Shown here one piece after another: positions 9,631-20,400 of a DNA stretch of 59,797 nucleotides. Origin of the DNA: Owenia fusiformis. Lineage: Eukaryota; Annelida; Polychaeta; Sabellida; Oweniidae. The notes under the pieces are model-generated. The model saw nothing but the letters and a program-made list of their open reading frames with translations, made no database searches and was not told the DNA's origin. Location: NCBI GenBank assembly GCA_903813345.2, contig CAIIXF020000657.1:1-59797 (forward strand), in the 5' to 3' direction. The stretch's first letter is position 1. Each line of letters begins with the position of its first letter. Made by a program: the position numbers and the translations under genes.

Positions 9631-9698
9631 GCACTGGAACAATCGAACCCAAGCAGTCAGCATGCCAGGCGAGCATTCTACCACTGCACCACCAGTGC
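9631..9698 (-). pseudogene. tRNA-Gly-like repeat copy 7, best acceptor stem
   Basis: Minus strand begins GCACTGG and ends CCAGTGC, a perfect 7-bp acceptor stem, with GGTTCGATT in the T-loop. The anticodon position reads GGC. The T-stem 3' strand is two bases short compared with normal tRNA-Gly, so a proper T-arm cannot form. Confidence 0.75.
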
Positions 9699-9764
9699 TT
9701 TCATGTAAATGCAGAAGTATGGTCTATAAAATTGTAATACATCTTCAAATCATCTTCAAATGAT

Positions 9765-10488
9765 CTTATATTTTGAGTTGGGAAGAGTTGTGATGTCTAA
9801 GGATGAGATGTCTTCGGAAGAGACCCTCATCGGATGAAATCCTCTTCGGATGAGATGTCGAAAATGTTTTTTTCTTTCAAAACTTGAAATTTGTTGTATA
9901 ATATGATGTTATATTTCAAGTTGGGAAGAGTTGTGATGTCTTCGGATGAGATGTCTTCGGATGAGACCCTCTTCGGATGAGATCCTCTTCGGATGAGATG
10001 TCGAAAATGTATTTTTCTCTCAAAATTTGAAATTTATTGTATAAAATGATGTTACATTTCAAGTTGGGAAGAGTTGTGATGTCTTAGGATGAGATGTCTT
10101 CGGATGAGACCCTCTTCGGATATGTCGAAAATGTTTTTTTCTTTCAAAACTTGAAATTTATTGTATAAAATGATGTTATATTTCAAGTTGGGAAGAGTTG
10201 TGATGTCTTAGGATGAGATGTCTTCGGATGAAACCCTCTTCGGATGAGATCCTCTTCGGATGAGATGTCGAAAATGTTTTTTTCTTTCAAAACTTGAAAT
10301 TTATTGTATAAAATGATGTTATATTTCAAGTTGGGAAGAGTTGTGATGTCTTAAGATGAGATGTCTTCGGATGAGACCCTCTTCGGTAAGATCCTCTTCG
10401 GATGAGAGGTTAAAATGTTTTTTTTTCTCTCAAAACTTGAAATTTATTGTATAAAATGATGTTATATTTCAAGTTGGGAAGAGTTGTG
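9765..10488 (+). repeat. Satellite family A, 143-bp units (first block)
   Basis: Units anchored on gatgttatatttcaagttgg begin near 9905, 10048, 10172, 10315 and 10458; the spacing is 143 bp except for one unit of 124 bp that lost about 18 bp. Each unit carries three to four copies of a short motif, (g/c)tcttcggatgaga, and a T-rich stretch after tgtcgaaaatg. The left boundary against the tRNA-like array is blurred near 9765. The block is cut at 10488 by a DNA transposon. Confidence 0.93.
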
Positions 10489-10988
10489 GGCTTTGTATAA
10501 AAAACCTCCTACCTCATACCCATCCAACCCACCTACGTGGAACATGATACAGTCATTGAAGGGTTCAATTTTAAAGATATTTAAATCTCAAAATAGCTCA
10601 AATTATTAACATTTCTACAATTCCGGCTTTATTTTATGACTAGACAGATGACAGATCCATAAATAAAGGCATATGGATGCATTTTAATGTGTAATGACCC
10701 GAGGGCGCCCCAGGGGATTAAATAATTAACGACCGCGAGCATAGGTTCAACAAGCCAGATACAGAAATTGAAAGAAAGTGTGCAAAATTCGATGCCCCGA
10801 GTGGGAATCGAACCCACCTGGGATGTAGTAGCAACTTGCTCTAAAATGCATCTATAATTCATCATAAACTAAGATTTAATAAACTAAGATCTTTAAAATT
10901 GAACCCTTCAAAGACTGTATCATGTCCCACGTACGTGGGTAGGTGGGTATGAGGGAGGAGGTTTTTTTTATACAAAGCCAGAGTTGTG
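10480..10988. mobile_element. 491-bp inverted-repeat DNA element (9-bp target duplication) in satellite A
   Basis: The element is 10489-10979, flanked by perfect 9-bp direct repeats agagttgtg (10480-10488 and 10980-10988), which match the undisturbed satellite sequence. Its ends are inverted copies: GGCTTTGTATAAAAAA starts the left end, and the right end read in reverse is GGCTTTGTATAAAAAAAA. Similarity continues for about 85 bp (for example GATACAGTC, GAAGGGTTCAATTTTAAAGAT). A 9-bp duplication is typical of Mutator-like elements and also seen with Merlin; I cannot choose between them. No transposase is present, so it is non-autonomous. The minus-strand frames at 10629-10865 and 10876-11115 are not genes. 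Confidence 0.92.
10791..10852 (-). pseudogene. tRNA-like fragment with B box inside the 491-bp element
   Basis: The minus strand ends GGGTTCGATTCCCACTCGGG then GCATC: a well-formed T-arm (GTGGG/CCCAC around TTCGATT) and an acceptor-like 3' strand. The 5' side starts GATGC, which pairs with the terminal GCATC. No normal D-arm or anticodon arm is visible in the 62 nt. It resembles a shortened tRNA or the head of a tRNA-derived SINE. Confidence 0.6.
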
Positions 10989-11365
10989 ATGTCTTAGGAT
11001 GAGATGTCTTCAGATGAGACCCTCTTCGGATGAGCTCCTCTTCGGATGAGATGTCGAAAATGTTTTTTTCTTTCAAAACTTGAAACCTATTGTATAAAAT
11101 GATGTTATATTTCAAGGTGGGAAGAGTTGTGATGTCTTAGGATGAGATGTCTTCGGATGAGACCCTCTTCGGATGAGATCCTCTTTGGATGAGATGTTAA
11201 AATGTTTTTTTTTCTCTCAAAACTTGAAATTTATTGTATAAAATGATGTTATATTTCAAGTTGGGAAGAGTTGTGATGTCTTAGGATGAGATGTCTTCGG
11301 ATGAGACCCTCTTCGGATGAGATGTCGAAAATGTTTTTTTCTTTCAGAACTTGAAATTTATTGTA
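10989..11365 (+). repeat. Satellite family A, second block
   Basis: Resumes at the target duplication of the 491-bp element with gatgtcttaggatgag. Unit anchors are near 11100 and 11244. One unit lacks the third cttcggatgaga motif. The block is interrupted at 11365 by a mariner-type element. Confidence 0.92.
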
Positions 11366-11928
11366 CAGGGTGGTAAAAAAACGGAAACCCTGCATTTTCC
11401 TCATATCTTTGTCATTTTAAGAAATTACTCCCTGATATTTCACATATTTGTAAATAATTCAATTTCCTACTACCCTAACATATTTCATGACCATCAGACT
11501 GATAGTCACAATTTTACAGCACTTTGAACAACATGCTTCAGGTTTGGCATTATTGCGCTGTAGGCAAACCTGCACCGTTGTCAATGATCCAAATGCATTC
11601 CTCAGCAGGTATGGCCTGAATGATACAGATGATCTTACTTTTGAGGTCTGCAATTGTCCTGAGGTCATTCCTATACACTCTATCTCTGCCATATTCCCAT
11701 AAGTAGGGACATTTTTAACGACATGTACAGGTTGGTCTATAGCGCAATAGTGGTCACCGGGAATATTCTTTAAAGTGCTGTAACACTGTGACTATCAATC
11801 TGATGGTCATGAAACAAGGTAGGGAAATAGGAAATTAAGTGATGTACAAATGTGCAAAGTTATTTATTAAAATAACAAAGATATTAGGAAAATGGTATTA
11901 GGGTTTCCAGTTTTTTGACCACCCTGTA
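11364..11928. mobile_element. 561-bp Tc1/mariner derivative with long inverted repeats, TA duplication
   Basis: The element spans 11366-11926 between TA dinucleotides (11364-11365 and 11927-11928). Removing it restores ttgtataaaatg, the normal satellite word. The left end is CAGGGTGGTAAAAAAACGG and the right end in reverse is CAGGGTGGTCAAAAAACTGG. Imperfect inverted arms extend about 155-165 bp (about 11366-11530 and 11771-11926), including inner words TTTCATGACCATCAGA and TTACAGCACTTT. TA duplication and these ends fit Tc1/mariner. The centre keeps a decayed transposase tail (11550-11690). Confidence 0.93.
11550..11690 (-). pseudogene. Remnant of Tc1/mariner transposase C-terminus
   Basis: The minus-strand frame from 11690 to the stop at 11550 reads GRDRVYRNDLRTIADLKSKI followed by about 26 residues including IQAIPAEECIWIIDNGAGLP. 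This resembles the C-terminal tail of mariner-like transposases, where a W-G-x-x-K segment is followed by VYxNxPRTIxDLK and an IPxE helix. No DDE catalytic residues are in the surviving piece and there is no start. The pattern is that of an internally deleted element mobilised by enzyme from elsewhere. Overlapping frames on the plus strand (11487-11702) and the other minus frame (11459-11692) are shadows. Confidence 0.75.
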
Positions 11929-12230
11929 TAAAATGATGTTATATTTCAAGTTGGGAAGAGTTGTGATGTCTTAGGATGAGATGTCTTCAGATGAGACCCT
12001 CTTCGGATGAGATCCTCTTCAGATGAGATGTCCAAATGTTTTTTTTTCTTTCAAAACTTGAAATTTATTGTATAAAATGATGTTATATTTCAAGTTGGGA
12101 AGAGTTGTGATGTCTTAGGATGAGATGTCTTCGGATGAGACCCTCTTCGGATGAGATCCTCTTCGGATGAGATGTCGAAAATGTTTTTTTCTTTCAAAAC
12201 TTGAAATTTATTGTATAAAATGATGTTATA
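11929..12230 (+). repeat. Satellite family A, third block
   Basis: Two full units (anchors near 11936, 12079 and 12222, 143 bp apart) and the start of another, ending in tataaaatgatgttata. At 12231 the array switches to the opposite orientation and a related 153-bp family. Confidence 0.93.
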
Positions 12231-15200
12231 GAGACATCACGACTCTGTTCAACTTGAACTATAACATCATTTTATACCATTAATTTCAACTTTCGAAAGA
12301 AAAATTTAATTCGCACCGCTCATCCGAGGAGGATCTCATATGAAGTGTGTCTCGTCCGAAGACGTGTCATCCCGAGATGACACGAGACATCAAGACTCTG
12401 TTCAACTTGAACTATAACATCATTTTATACCATTAATTTCAACTTTCGAAAGAAAAATTTATTTCATACTGCTCATCCGAGGAGGATCTCATCCGAAGAG
12501 TGTCTCGTCCGAAGACGTGTCATCCCGAGATGACACGAGACATCACGACTCTGTTCAACTTTAACTATAACATCATTTTATACCATTAATTTCAACTTTC
12601 GAAAGAAAAATTTATTTCGTACCGCTCATCCGAGGAGGATTTCATCCGAAGAGTGTCTCGCCCGAAGACGTGTCATCCCGAGATGACACCAGACATCACG
12701 ACTCTGTTCAACTTGAACTATAACATCATTTGATACCATTAATTTCAATTTTCGAAAGAAAAATTTATTTCGTTTCGCTCATCCGAGGAGGGTCTCATCC
12801 TAAGAGTGTCGCGTCCGGAGACGTGTCATCCCGAGATGACACCAGACATCACAACTCTGTTCAACTTGAACTATAACATCATTTTATACCATTAATTTCA
12901 ACTTTCGAAAGAAAAATTTATTTCATACCGCTCATCCGAGGAGGATCTCATCTGAAGAGTGTCTCGTCCGAAGACGTGTCATCCCGAGATGACACTAGAC
13001 ATCACGACTCTGTTCAACTTGAACTATGACATCATTTTATACCATTTATTTCAACTTTCGAAAATAAAAAATTTATTTCGTACCGCTCATCCGAGGAGGG
13101 TCTCATCCTAAGAGTGTCGCGTCCGGAGACGTGTCATCCCGAGATGACACCAGACGTCACCACTCTGTTCAACTTGAACTATAACATCATTTGATACCAT
13201 TAATTTCAATTTTCGAAAGAAAAATTTCTTTCGTACCGCTCATCCGAGGAGGGTATCATCCTAAGAGTGTCACGTCCGGAGACGTGTCATCCTGAGATGA
13301 CACCAGACATCACCACTCTGTTCAACTTGAACTATAACATCATTTGATACCATTAATTTCAATTTTCGAAAGAAAAATTTATTTCATACCCCTCATCCGA
13401 GGAGTGTCTCATCCTAAGAGTGTCGCATCCGGAGACGTGTCATCCCGAGATGACACCAGACGTCACTACTCTGTTCAACTTGAACTATAACATCATTTGA
13501 TACCATTAATTTCAATTTTCGAAAGAAAAATTTATTTCGTACCGCTCATCCGAGGAGGGCATCATCCTAAGAGTGTCGCGACCGGAGACATGTCATCCCG
13601 AGATGACACCAGACATCACCACTCTGTTCAATTTGAACTATAACATCATTTGATACCATTAATTTCAATTTTCGAAAGAAAAATTTATTTCGTACCGCTC
13701 ATCAGAGGAGGGTCTCATCCTAAGAGTGTCGCGTCTGGAGACTTGTCATCCCGAGATGACACCAGACATCACCACTCTGTTCAACTTGAACTATAACATC
13801 ATTTGATACCATTAATTTCAATTTTCGAAAGAAAAATTTATTTCTTACCGCTCATCTGAGGAGGGTCATTAATTTCAATTTTCGAAAAAAAAATTTATTT
13901 CGTATCGCTCATCCGAGGAGGGTCTCATCCTAAGAGTGTCGCGTCCGGAGACGTGTCATCCCGAGATGACACCAGACATCACCACTCTGTTCAACTTGAA
14001 CTATAACATCATTTGATACCATTAATTTCAATTTTCGAAAGAAAAATTTATTTCGTACCGCTCATCCGAGGAGGGTCTCATCCTAAGAGTGTCGCGTCCG
14101 GAGACGTGTCATCCCGAGATGACACCAGACGTCACCACTCTGTTCAACTTGAACTATAACATCATTTGATACCATTAATTTCAATTTTCGAAAGAAAAAT
14201 TTATTTCGTACCGCTCATCCGAGGAGGGTCTCATCCTAAGAGTGTCGCGTCCAGAGACGTGTCATCCCGAGATGACACCAGACGTCACCACTCTGTTCAA
14301 CTTGAACTATAACATCATTTGATACCATTATTTCAATTTTCGAAAGAAAAATTTATTTCGTACCGCTCATCCGAGGAGGGTATCATCCTAAGAGTGTCGC
14401 GTCCGGAGATGTGTCATCCTGGGATGACACCAGACATCACCACTCTCTTCAACTTGAACTATAACATCATTTAATACCATTAATTTCAATTTTTGAAAGA
14501 AAAATTTATTTCGTACTGCTCATCCGAGGAGGGTCTCATCCTAAGAGTGTCGCGTCCGGAGACGTGTCATCCCGAGATGACACCAGACATCACCACTCTG
14601 TTCAACTTGAACTATAACATCATTTGATACCATTAATTTCAATTTTCGAAAGAAAAATTTATTTCGTACCGCTCATCCGAGGAGGGTCTCATCCTAAGAG
14701 TGTCGCGTCCGGAGACGTGTCATCCCGAGATGACACCAGACGTCACCACTCTGTTCAACTTGAACTATAACATCATTTTATACCATTAATTTCAATTTTC
14801 GAAAGAAAAATTTATTTCGTACTGCTCATCCGAGGAGGGTCTCATCCTAAGAGTGTCGCGTCCGGAGACGTGTCATCCCGAGATGACACCAGACGTCACC
14901 ACTCTGTTCAACTTGAACTATAACATCATTTGATACCATTAATTTCAATTTTTGAAAGAAAAATTTATTTCGTACAGCTCATCCGAGGAGGGTCTCATCC
15001 TAAGAGTGTCGCGTCCGGAGACGTGTCATCCTGAGATGACACCAGATATCACCACTCTGTTCAACTTGAATTATAACATCATTTGATACCATTAATTTCA
15101 ATTTTTGAAAGAAAAATTTATTTCGTACCGCTCTTACGAGGAGGGTCTCATCCTAAGAGTGTCACGTCCGGAGACTTGTCATCCCGAGATGACACCAGAC

Positions 15201-17834
15201 GTCACCACTCTGTTCAACTTGAACTATAACATCATTTAATACCATTAATTTCAATTTTCGAAAGAAAAATTTATTTCGTACCGCTCATCCGAGGAGGGTC
15301 TCATCCTAAGAGTGTCGCGTCCAGAGACGTGTCATCCCGAGATGACACCAGACGTCACCACTCTGTTCAACTTGAACTATAACATCATTGATACCATTAA
15401 TTTCAATTTTCGAAAGAAAAATTTATTTCGTACCGCTCATCCGAGGAGGGTCTCATCCTAAGAGTGTCGCGTCCGGAGACGTGTCATCCCGAGATGACAC
15501 CAGACGTCACCACTCTGTTCAACTTGAACTATAACATCATTTGATACCATTAATTTCAATTTTCGAAAGAAAAATTTATTTCGTACCGCTCATCCGAGGA
15601 GGGTATCATCCTAAGAGTGTCGCGTCCGGAGACGTGTCATCCCGAGATGACACCAGACATCACCACTCTATTCAACTTGAACTATAACATCATTTGATAC
15701 CATTAATTTCAATTTTCGAAAGAAAAATTTATTTCATACCGCTCATCCGAGGAGGGTCTCATCCTAAGAGTGTCGCGTCCGGAGAGGTGTCATCCCGAGA
15801 TGACACCAGACATCACCACTCTGTTCAACTTGAACTATAACATCATTTGATACCATTAATTTCAATTTTCGAAAGAAAAATTTATTTCGTACCGCTCATC
15901 CGAGGAGGGTCTCATCCTAAGAGTGTCGCGTCCGGAGAGGTGTCATCCCGAGATGACACAAGACGTCACCACTCTGTTCAACTTGAACTATAACATCATT
16001 TGATACCATTAATTTCAATTTTCGAAAGAAAAATTTATTTCGTACCGCTCATCCGAGGAGGGTATCATCCTAAGAGTGTCGCGTCCGGAGACGTGTCATC
16101 CCGAGATGACACCAGACATCACCACTCTGTTCAACTTGAACTATAACATCATTTGATACCATTAATTTCAATTTTCGAAAGAAAAATTTATTTCGTACCA
16201 CTCATCCGAGGAGGGTCTCATCCTAAGAGTGTCGCGTCCGGAGACGTGTCATCCCGAGATGACACTAGACATCACCACTCTGTTCAACTTGAATTATAAC
16301 ATCATTTGATACCATTAATTTCAATTTTCGAAGAAAAATTTATTTAGTAACACTCATCCGAGGAGGGTCTCATCCTAAGAGTGTCGCGTCCGGAGACATG
16401 TCATCCCGAGATGACACCAGACGTCACCACTCTGTTCAACTTGAACTATAACATCATTTGATACCATTAATTTCAATTTTCGAAAGAAAAATTTATTTCG
16501 TACCGCTCATCCGAGGAGGGTATCATCCTAAGAGTGTCGCGTCTGGAGACGTGTCATCCCGAGATGACACCAGACATCACCACTCTGTTCAACTTGAACT
16601 ATAACATCATTTGATAACATTAATTTCAATTTTCGAAAGAATAATTTATTTCGTACCGCTCATCCGAGAAGGGTCTTATCCTAAGAGTGTCGCGTCCGGA
16701 GACGTGTCATCCCGAGATGACACCAGACATCACCAATCTATTCAACTTGAACTATAACAACATTTGATACCATTAATTTCAATTTTCGAAAGAAAAATTT
16801 ATTTCGTACCGCTCATCGATCCGAGGAGGGTCTCAACATAAGAGTGTCGCGTCCGGAGATGTGTCATCCCGAGATGACACCAGACGTCACCACTCTGTTC
16901 AACTTGAACTATAACATCATTTGATACAATTAATTTCAATTTTTGAAAGAAAAATTTATTTCGTACCGCTCATCCGAGGAGGGTCTCATCCTATGAGTGT
17001 CGCGCCCGGAGACGTGTCATCCCGAGATGACACCAGACGTCACCTTTCTGTTCAACTTGAACTATAACATCATTTGATACCATTAATTTCAATTTTCGAA
17101 AGAAAAATTTATTTCGTACCGCTCATCCGAGGAGGGTCTCATCCTAAGAGTGTCGCGTCTGGAGACATGTCATCCCGAGATGACACCAGACATCACCACT
17201 CTGTTCAACTTGAACTATAACATCATTTGATACCATTAATTTCAATTTTCGAAAGAAAAATTTATTTCGTACCGCTCATCCGAGGAGGGTATCATCCTAA
17301 GAGTGTCGCGTCCGGAGACGTGTCATCCCGAGATGACACCAGACATCACCACTCTGTTCAACTTGAACTATAACATCATTTGATACCATTAATTTCAATT
17401 TTCGAAAGAAAATTTCTTTCGTACCGCTCATCCGAGGGGGGTCTCATCCTAAGAGTGTCGCGTCCAGAGACGTGTCATCCCGAGATGACACCAGACATCA
17501 CCACTCTGTTCAACTTGAACTATAACATCATTTGATACCATTAATTTCAATTTTCGAAAGAAAAATTTATTTCGTACCGCTCATCTGAGGAGGGTCTCAT
17601 GCTAAGAGTGTCGCGTCCGGAGACGTGTCATCCCGAGATGACACCAGACGTCACCACTCTGTTCAACTTGAACTATAACATCATTTGATACCATTAATTT
17701 CAATTTTCGAAAGAAAAATTTATTTCGTACCGCTCATTCGAGGAGGGTCTAATCCTAAGAGTGTCGCGTCCGGAGACGTGTCATCCCGAGATGACACCAG
17801 ACATCACCACTCTGTTCAACTTGAACTATAACAT
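12231..17834 (-). repeat. Satellite family B, 153-bp units in inverted orientation (about 37 copies)
   Basis: Anchors ataacatcat recur every 153 bp (12261, 12414, 12567, 12720). Read on the minus strand the unit aligns with families D and C: gatgttatagttcaagttga, an inverted repeat GTGTCATC/GATGACAC, a GAGAC-type hairpin and cctcctcggatgagcggt. Two sub-blocks are visible. The first few units have gaggatctcatccgaag and gacgactctg-type words; later ones have gagggtctcatcctaagag and gtcgcgtccgg. One unit near 13860 is shortened, and single substitutions are common, so the block is older than family C. No reading frame of note. Confidence 0.95.
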
Positions 17835-17847
17835 AAAATGATGTTAT
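17828..17847. other. Palindrome centre: orientation switch B to D
   Basis: The word ataacat (17828-17834) faces atgttat (17841-17847) across the 6-bp spacer aaaatg. From here the left arm (family B) and right arm (family D) are reverse complements of one another for at least 2 kb at the level of subfamily sequence. Confidence 0.9.
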
Positions 17848-20011
17848 TGTTCAAGTTGAACAGAGTGGTGATGCCTCGTGTCATCTCGGGATGACACGTC
17901 GCCGGACGAGACACTCTTAGGATGAGAGCCTCCTCGGATGAGCGGTACGAAAGAAATTTTTCTTTCGAAAATTGAAATAAATGGTATAAAATGATGTTAT
18001 AGTTCAAGTTGAACAGAGTGGTGATGCCTCGTGTCATCTCGGGATGACACGTCGCCGGACGAGACACTCTTAGGATGAGAGCCTCCTCGGATGAGCGGTA
18101 CGAAAGAAATTTTTCTTTCGAAAATTGAAATTAATGGTATAAAATGATGTTATAGTTCAAGTTGAACAGAGTGGTGATGCCTCGTGTCATCTCGGGATGA
18201 CACGTCGCCGGACGAGACACTCTTAGGATGAGAGCCTCCTCGGATGAGCGGTACGAAAGAAATTTTTCTTTCAAAAATTGAAATTAATGGTATAAAATTA
18301 TGTTATAGTTCAAGTTGAACAGAGTGGTGATGCCTCGTGTCATCTCGGGATGACACGTCGCCGGACGAGACACTCTTAGGATGAGAGCCTCCTCGGATGA
18401 GCGGTACGAAAGAAATTTTTCTTTCGAAAATTGAAATTAATGGTATAAAATGATGTTATAGTTCAAGTTGAACAGAGTGGTGATGCCTCGTGTCATCTCG
18501 GGATGACACGTCGCCGGAGGAGACACTCTTAGGATGAGAGCCTCCTCGGATGAGCGGTACGAAAGAAATTTTTCTTTCGAAAATTGAAATTAATGGTATA
18601 AAATGATGTTATAGTTCAAGTTGAACAGAGTGGTGATGCCTCGTGTCATCTCAGGATGACACGTCGCCGGACGAGACACTCTTAGGATGAGAGCCTCCTC
18701 GGATGAGCGGTACGAAAGAAATTTTTCTTTCGAAAATTGAAATTAATGGTATAAAATGATGTTATAGTTCAAGTTGAACAGAGTGGTGATGCCTCGTGTC
18801 ATCTCGGGATGACACATCGCCGGACGAGACACTCTTAGGATGAGAGCCTCCTCGGATGAGCGGTACGAAAGAAATTTTTCTTTAGAAAATTGAAATTAAT
18901 GGTATAAAATGATGTTATAGTTCAAGTTGAACAGAGTGGTGATGCCTCGTGTCATCTCGGGATGACACGTCGCCGGACGAGACACTCTTAGGATGAGAGC
19001 CTCCTCGGATGAGCGGTACGAAAGAAATTTTTCTTTCGAAAATTGAAATTAATGGTATCAAATCATGTTATAGTTCAAGTTGAACAGAGTGGTGATGCTT
19101 CGTGTCATCTCGGGATGACACGTCGCCGGACGAGACACTCTTAGGATGAGAGCCTCCTCCGATGAGCGGTACGAAAGAAATTTTTCTTTCGAAAATTGAA
19201 ATTAATGGTATAAAATGATGTTATAGTTCAAGTTGAACAGAGTAGTGATGCCTCGTGTCATCTCGGGATGACACGTCGCCGGACGAGACACTCTTAGGAT
19301 GAGAGCCTCCTCGGATGAGTCTTTCGAAAATTGAAATTAATGGTATAAAATGATGTTATAGTTCAAGTTGAACAGAGTGGTGATGCCTCGTGTCATCTCG
19401 GGATGACACGTCGCCGGACGAGACACTCTTAGGATGAGAGCCTCCTCGGATGAGCGGTACGAAAGAAATTTTTCTTTCGAAAATTGAAATTAATGGTATA
19501 AAATGATGTTATAGTTCAAGTTGAACAGAGTGGTGATGCCTCGTGTCCGGCAAGACACTCTTAGGATGAGAGCCTCCTCGGATGAGCGGTACGAAAGAAA
19601 TTTTTCTTTCGAAAATTGAAATTAATGGTATAAAATGATGTTATAGTTCAAGTTGAACAGAGTGGTGATGCCTCGTGTCATCTCGGGATGACACGTCGCC
19701 GAAGAGACACTCTTAGGATGAGAGCCTCCTCGGATGAGCGGTTCGAAAGAAATTTTCTTTCGAAAATTGTAATTAATGGTATAAAATGATGTTATAGTTC
19801 AAGTTGAACAGAGTGGTGATGCCTCGTGTCATCTCGAGATGACACGTCGCCGGACGAGACACTCTTAGGATGAGAGCCTCCTCGGATGAGCGGTACGAAA
19901 TAAATTTTTCTTTCGAAAATTGAAATTAATGGTATAAAATGATGTTATAGTTCAAGTTGAACAGAGTGGTGATGCCTCGTGTCATCTCGGGATGACACGT
20001 CGCCGGACGAG
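17841..20011 (+). repeat. Satellite family D, 153-bp units (about 14 copies)
   Basis: Diagnostic words are gtggtgatgcctcgtg, cgtcgccggacgag, cactcttaggatgagagcc and gagcggtacgaaagaaat. Anchors 17993 and 18146 are 153 bp apart. It is the closest relative of family B but in opposite orientation. Two units have internal deletions: near 19318 the sequence jumps from cggatgag to tctttcg, and near 19545 gtgtccggcaagac lacks the GTGTCATC hairpin. The minus-strand frame at 17816-18067 is a repeat artefact. Confidence 0.95.
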
Positions 20012-20400
20012 ACACATTTAGGATGACACCCTCCTCGGATGAGTGTTACGAAATAAATTTTTCTTCCGAAAATTGAAATTAATGGTATAAAATGATGTTA
20101 TAGTTCAAGTTGAACAGAGTCGTGATGTCTGGTGTCATCTCGGGATGACACGTCTCCGGACGAGACACATTTAGGATGACACCCTCCTCGGATGAGTGTT
20201 ACGAAATAAATTTTTCTTCCGAAAATTGAAATTAATGGTATAAAATGATGTTATAGTTCAAGTTGAACAGAGTCGTGATGTCTGGTGTCATCTCGGGATG
20301 ACACGTCTCCGGACGAGGACACATTTAGGATGACACCCTCCTCGGATGAGTGTTACGAAATAAATTTTTCTTCCGAAAATTGAAATTAATGGTATAAAAT

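Larger units (their letters stand above)
8800..9764 (-). repeat. Tandem array of tRNA-Gly-like repeat units (about 147 bp, about 7 copies)
   Basis: The spacer word gatct(a)...aaaattgtaatacatcttcatg recurs near 8906, 9053, 9132, 9282, 9427, 9574 and 9721. Intervals are 145-150 bp except for one short unit of 79 bp. Each full unit has a minus-strand segment of about 68 nt resembling tRNA-Gly (starting GCACTGGTGGTTC...GTAGAATGCTCGCC, with a GGTTCGATTC-type B box) plus an AT-rich spacer of about 79 bp. All full copies appear to lack two bases in the 3' strand of the T-stem, so these are derived repeats. Small reading frames across this region follow the repeat and are not genes. Confidence 0.85.

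Noticed and set aside
9631-9698. A functional tRNA gene in copy 7
   Set aside because: The acceptor stem pairs perfectly but the T-stem 3' strand is two bases short and the anticodon arm does not pair well. Tandem repetition with the same defect points to a repeat.
8739-9763. Reading frames across the tRNA-like array (8739-9038, 9187-9414, 9401-9763 plus)
   Set aside because: Their repeated peptides (GEHSTSEP-like) simply mirror the tRNA-like repeat read in the antisense direction.
11487-11702. Plus-strand frame of 71 codons inside the mariner derivative
   Set aside because: It overlaps in antisense the decayed transposase tail at 11550-11690, which has family-like motifs; the plus-strand frame has none.
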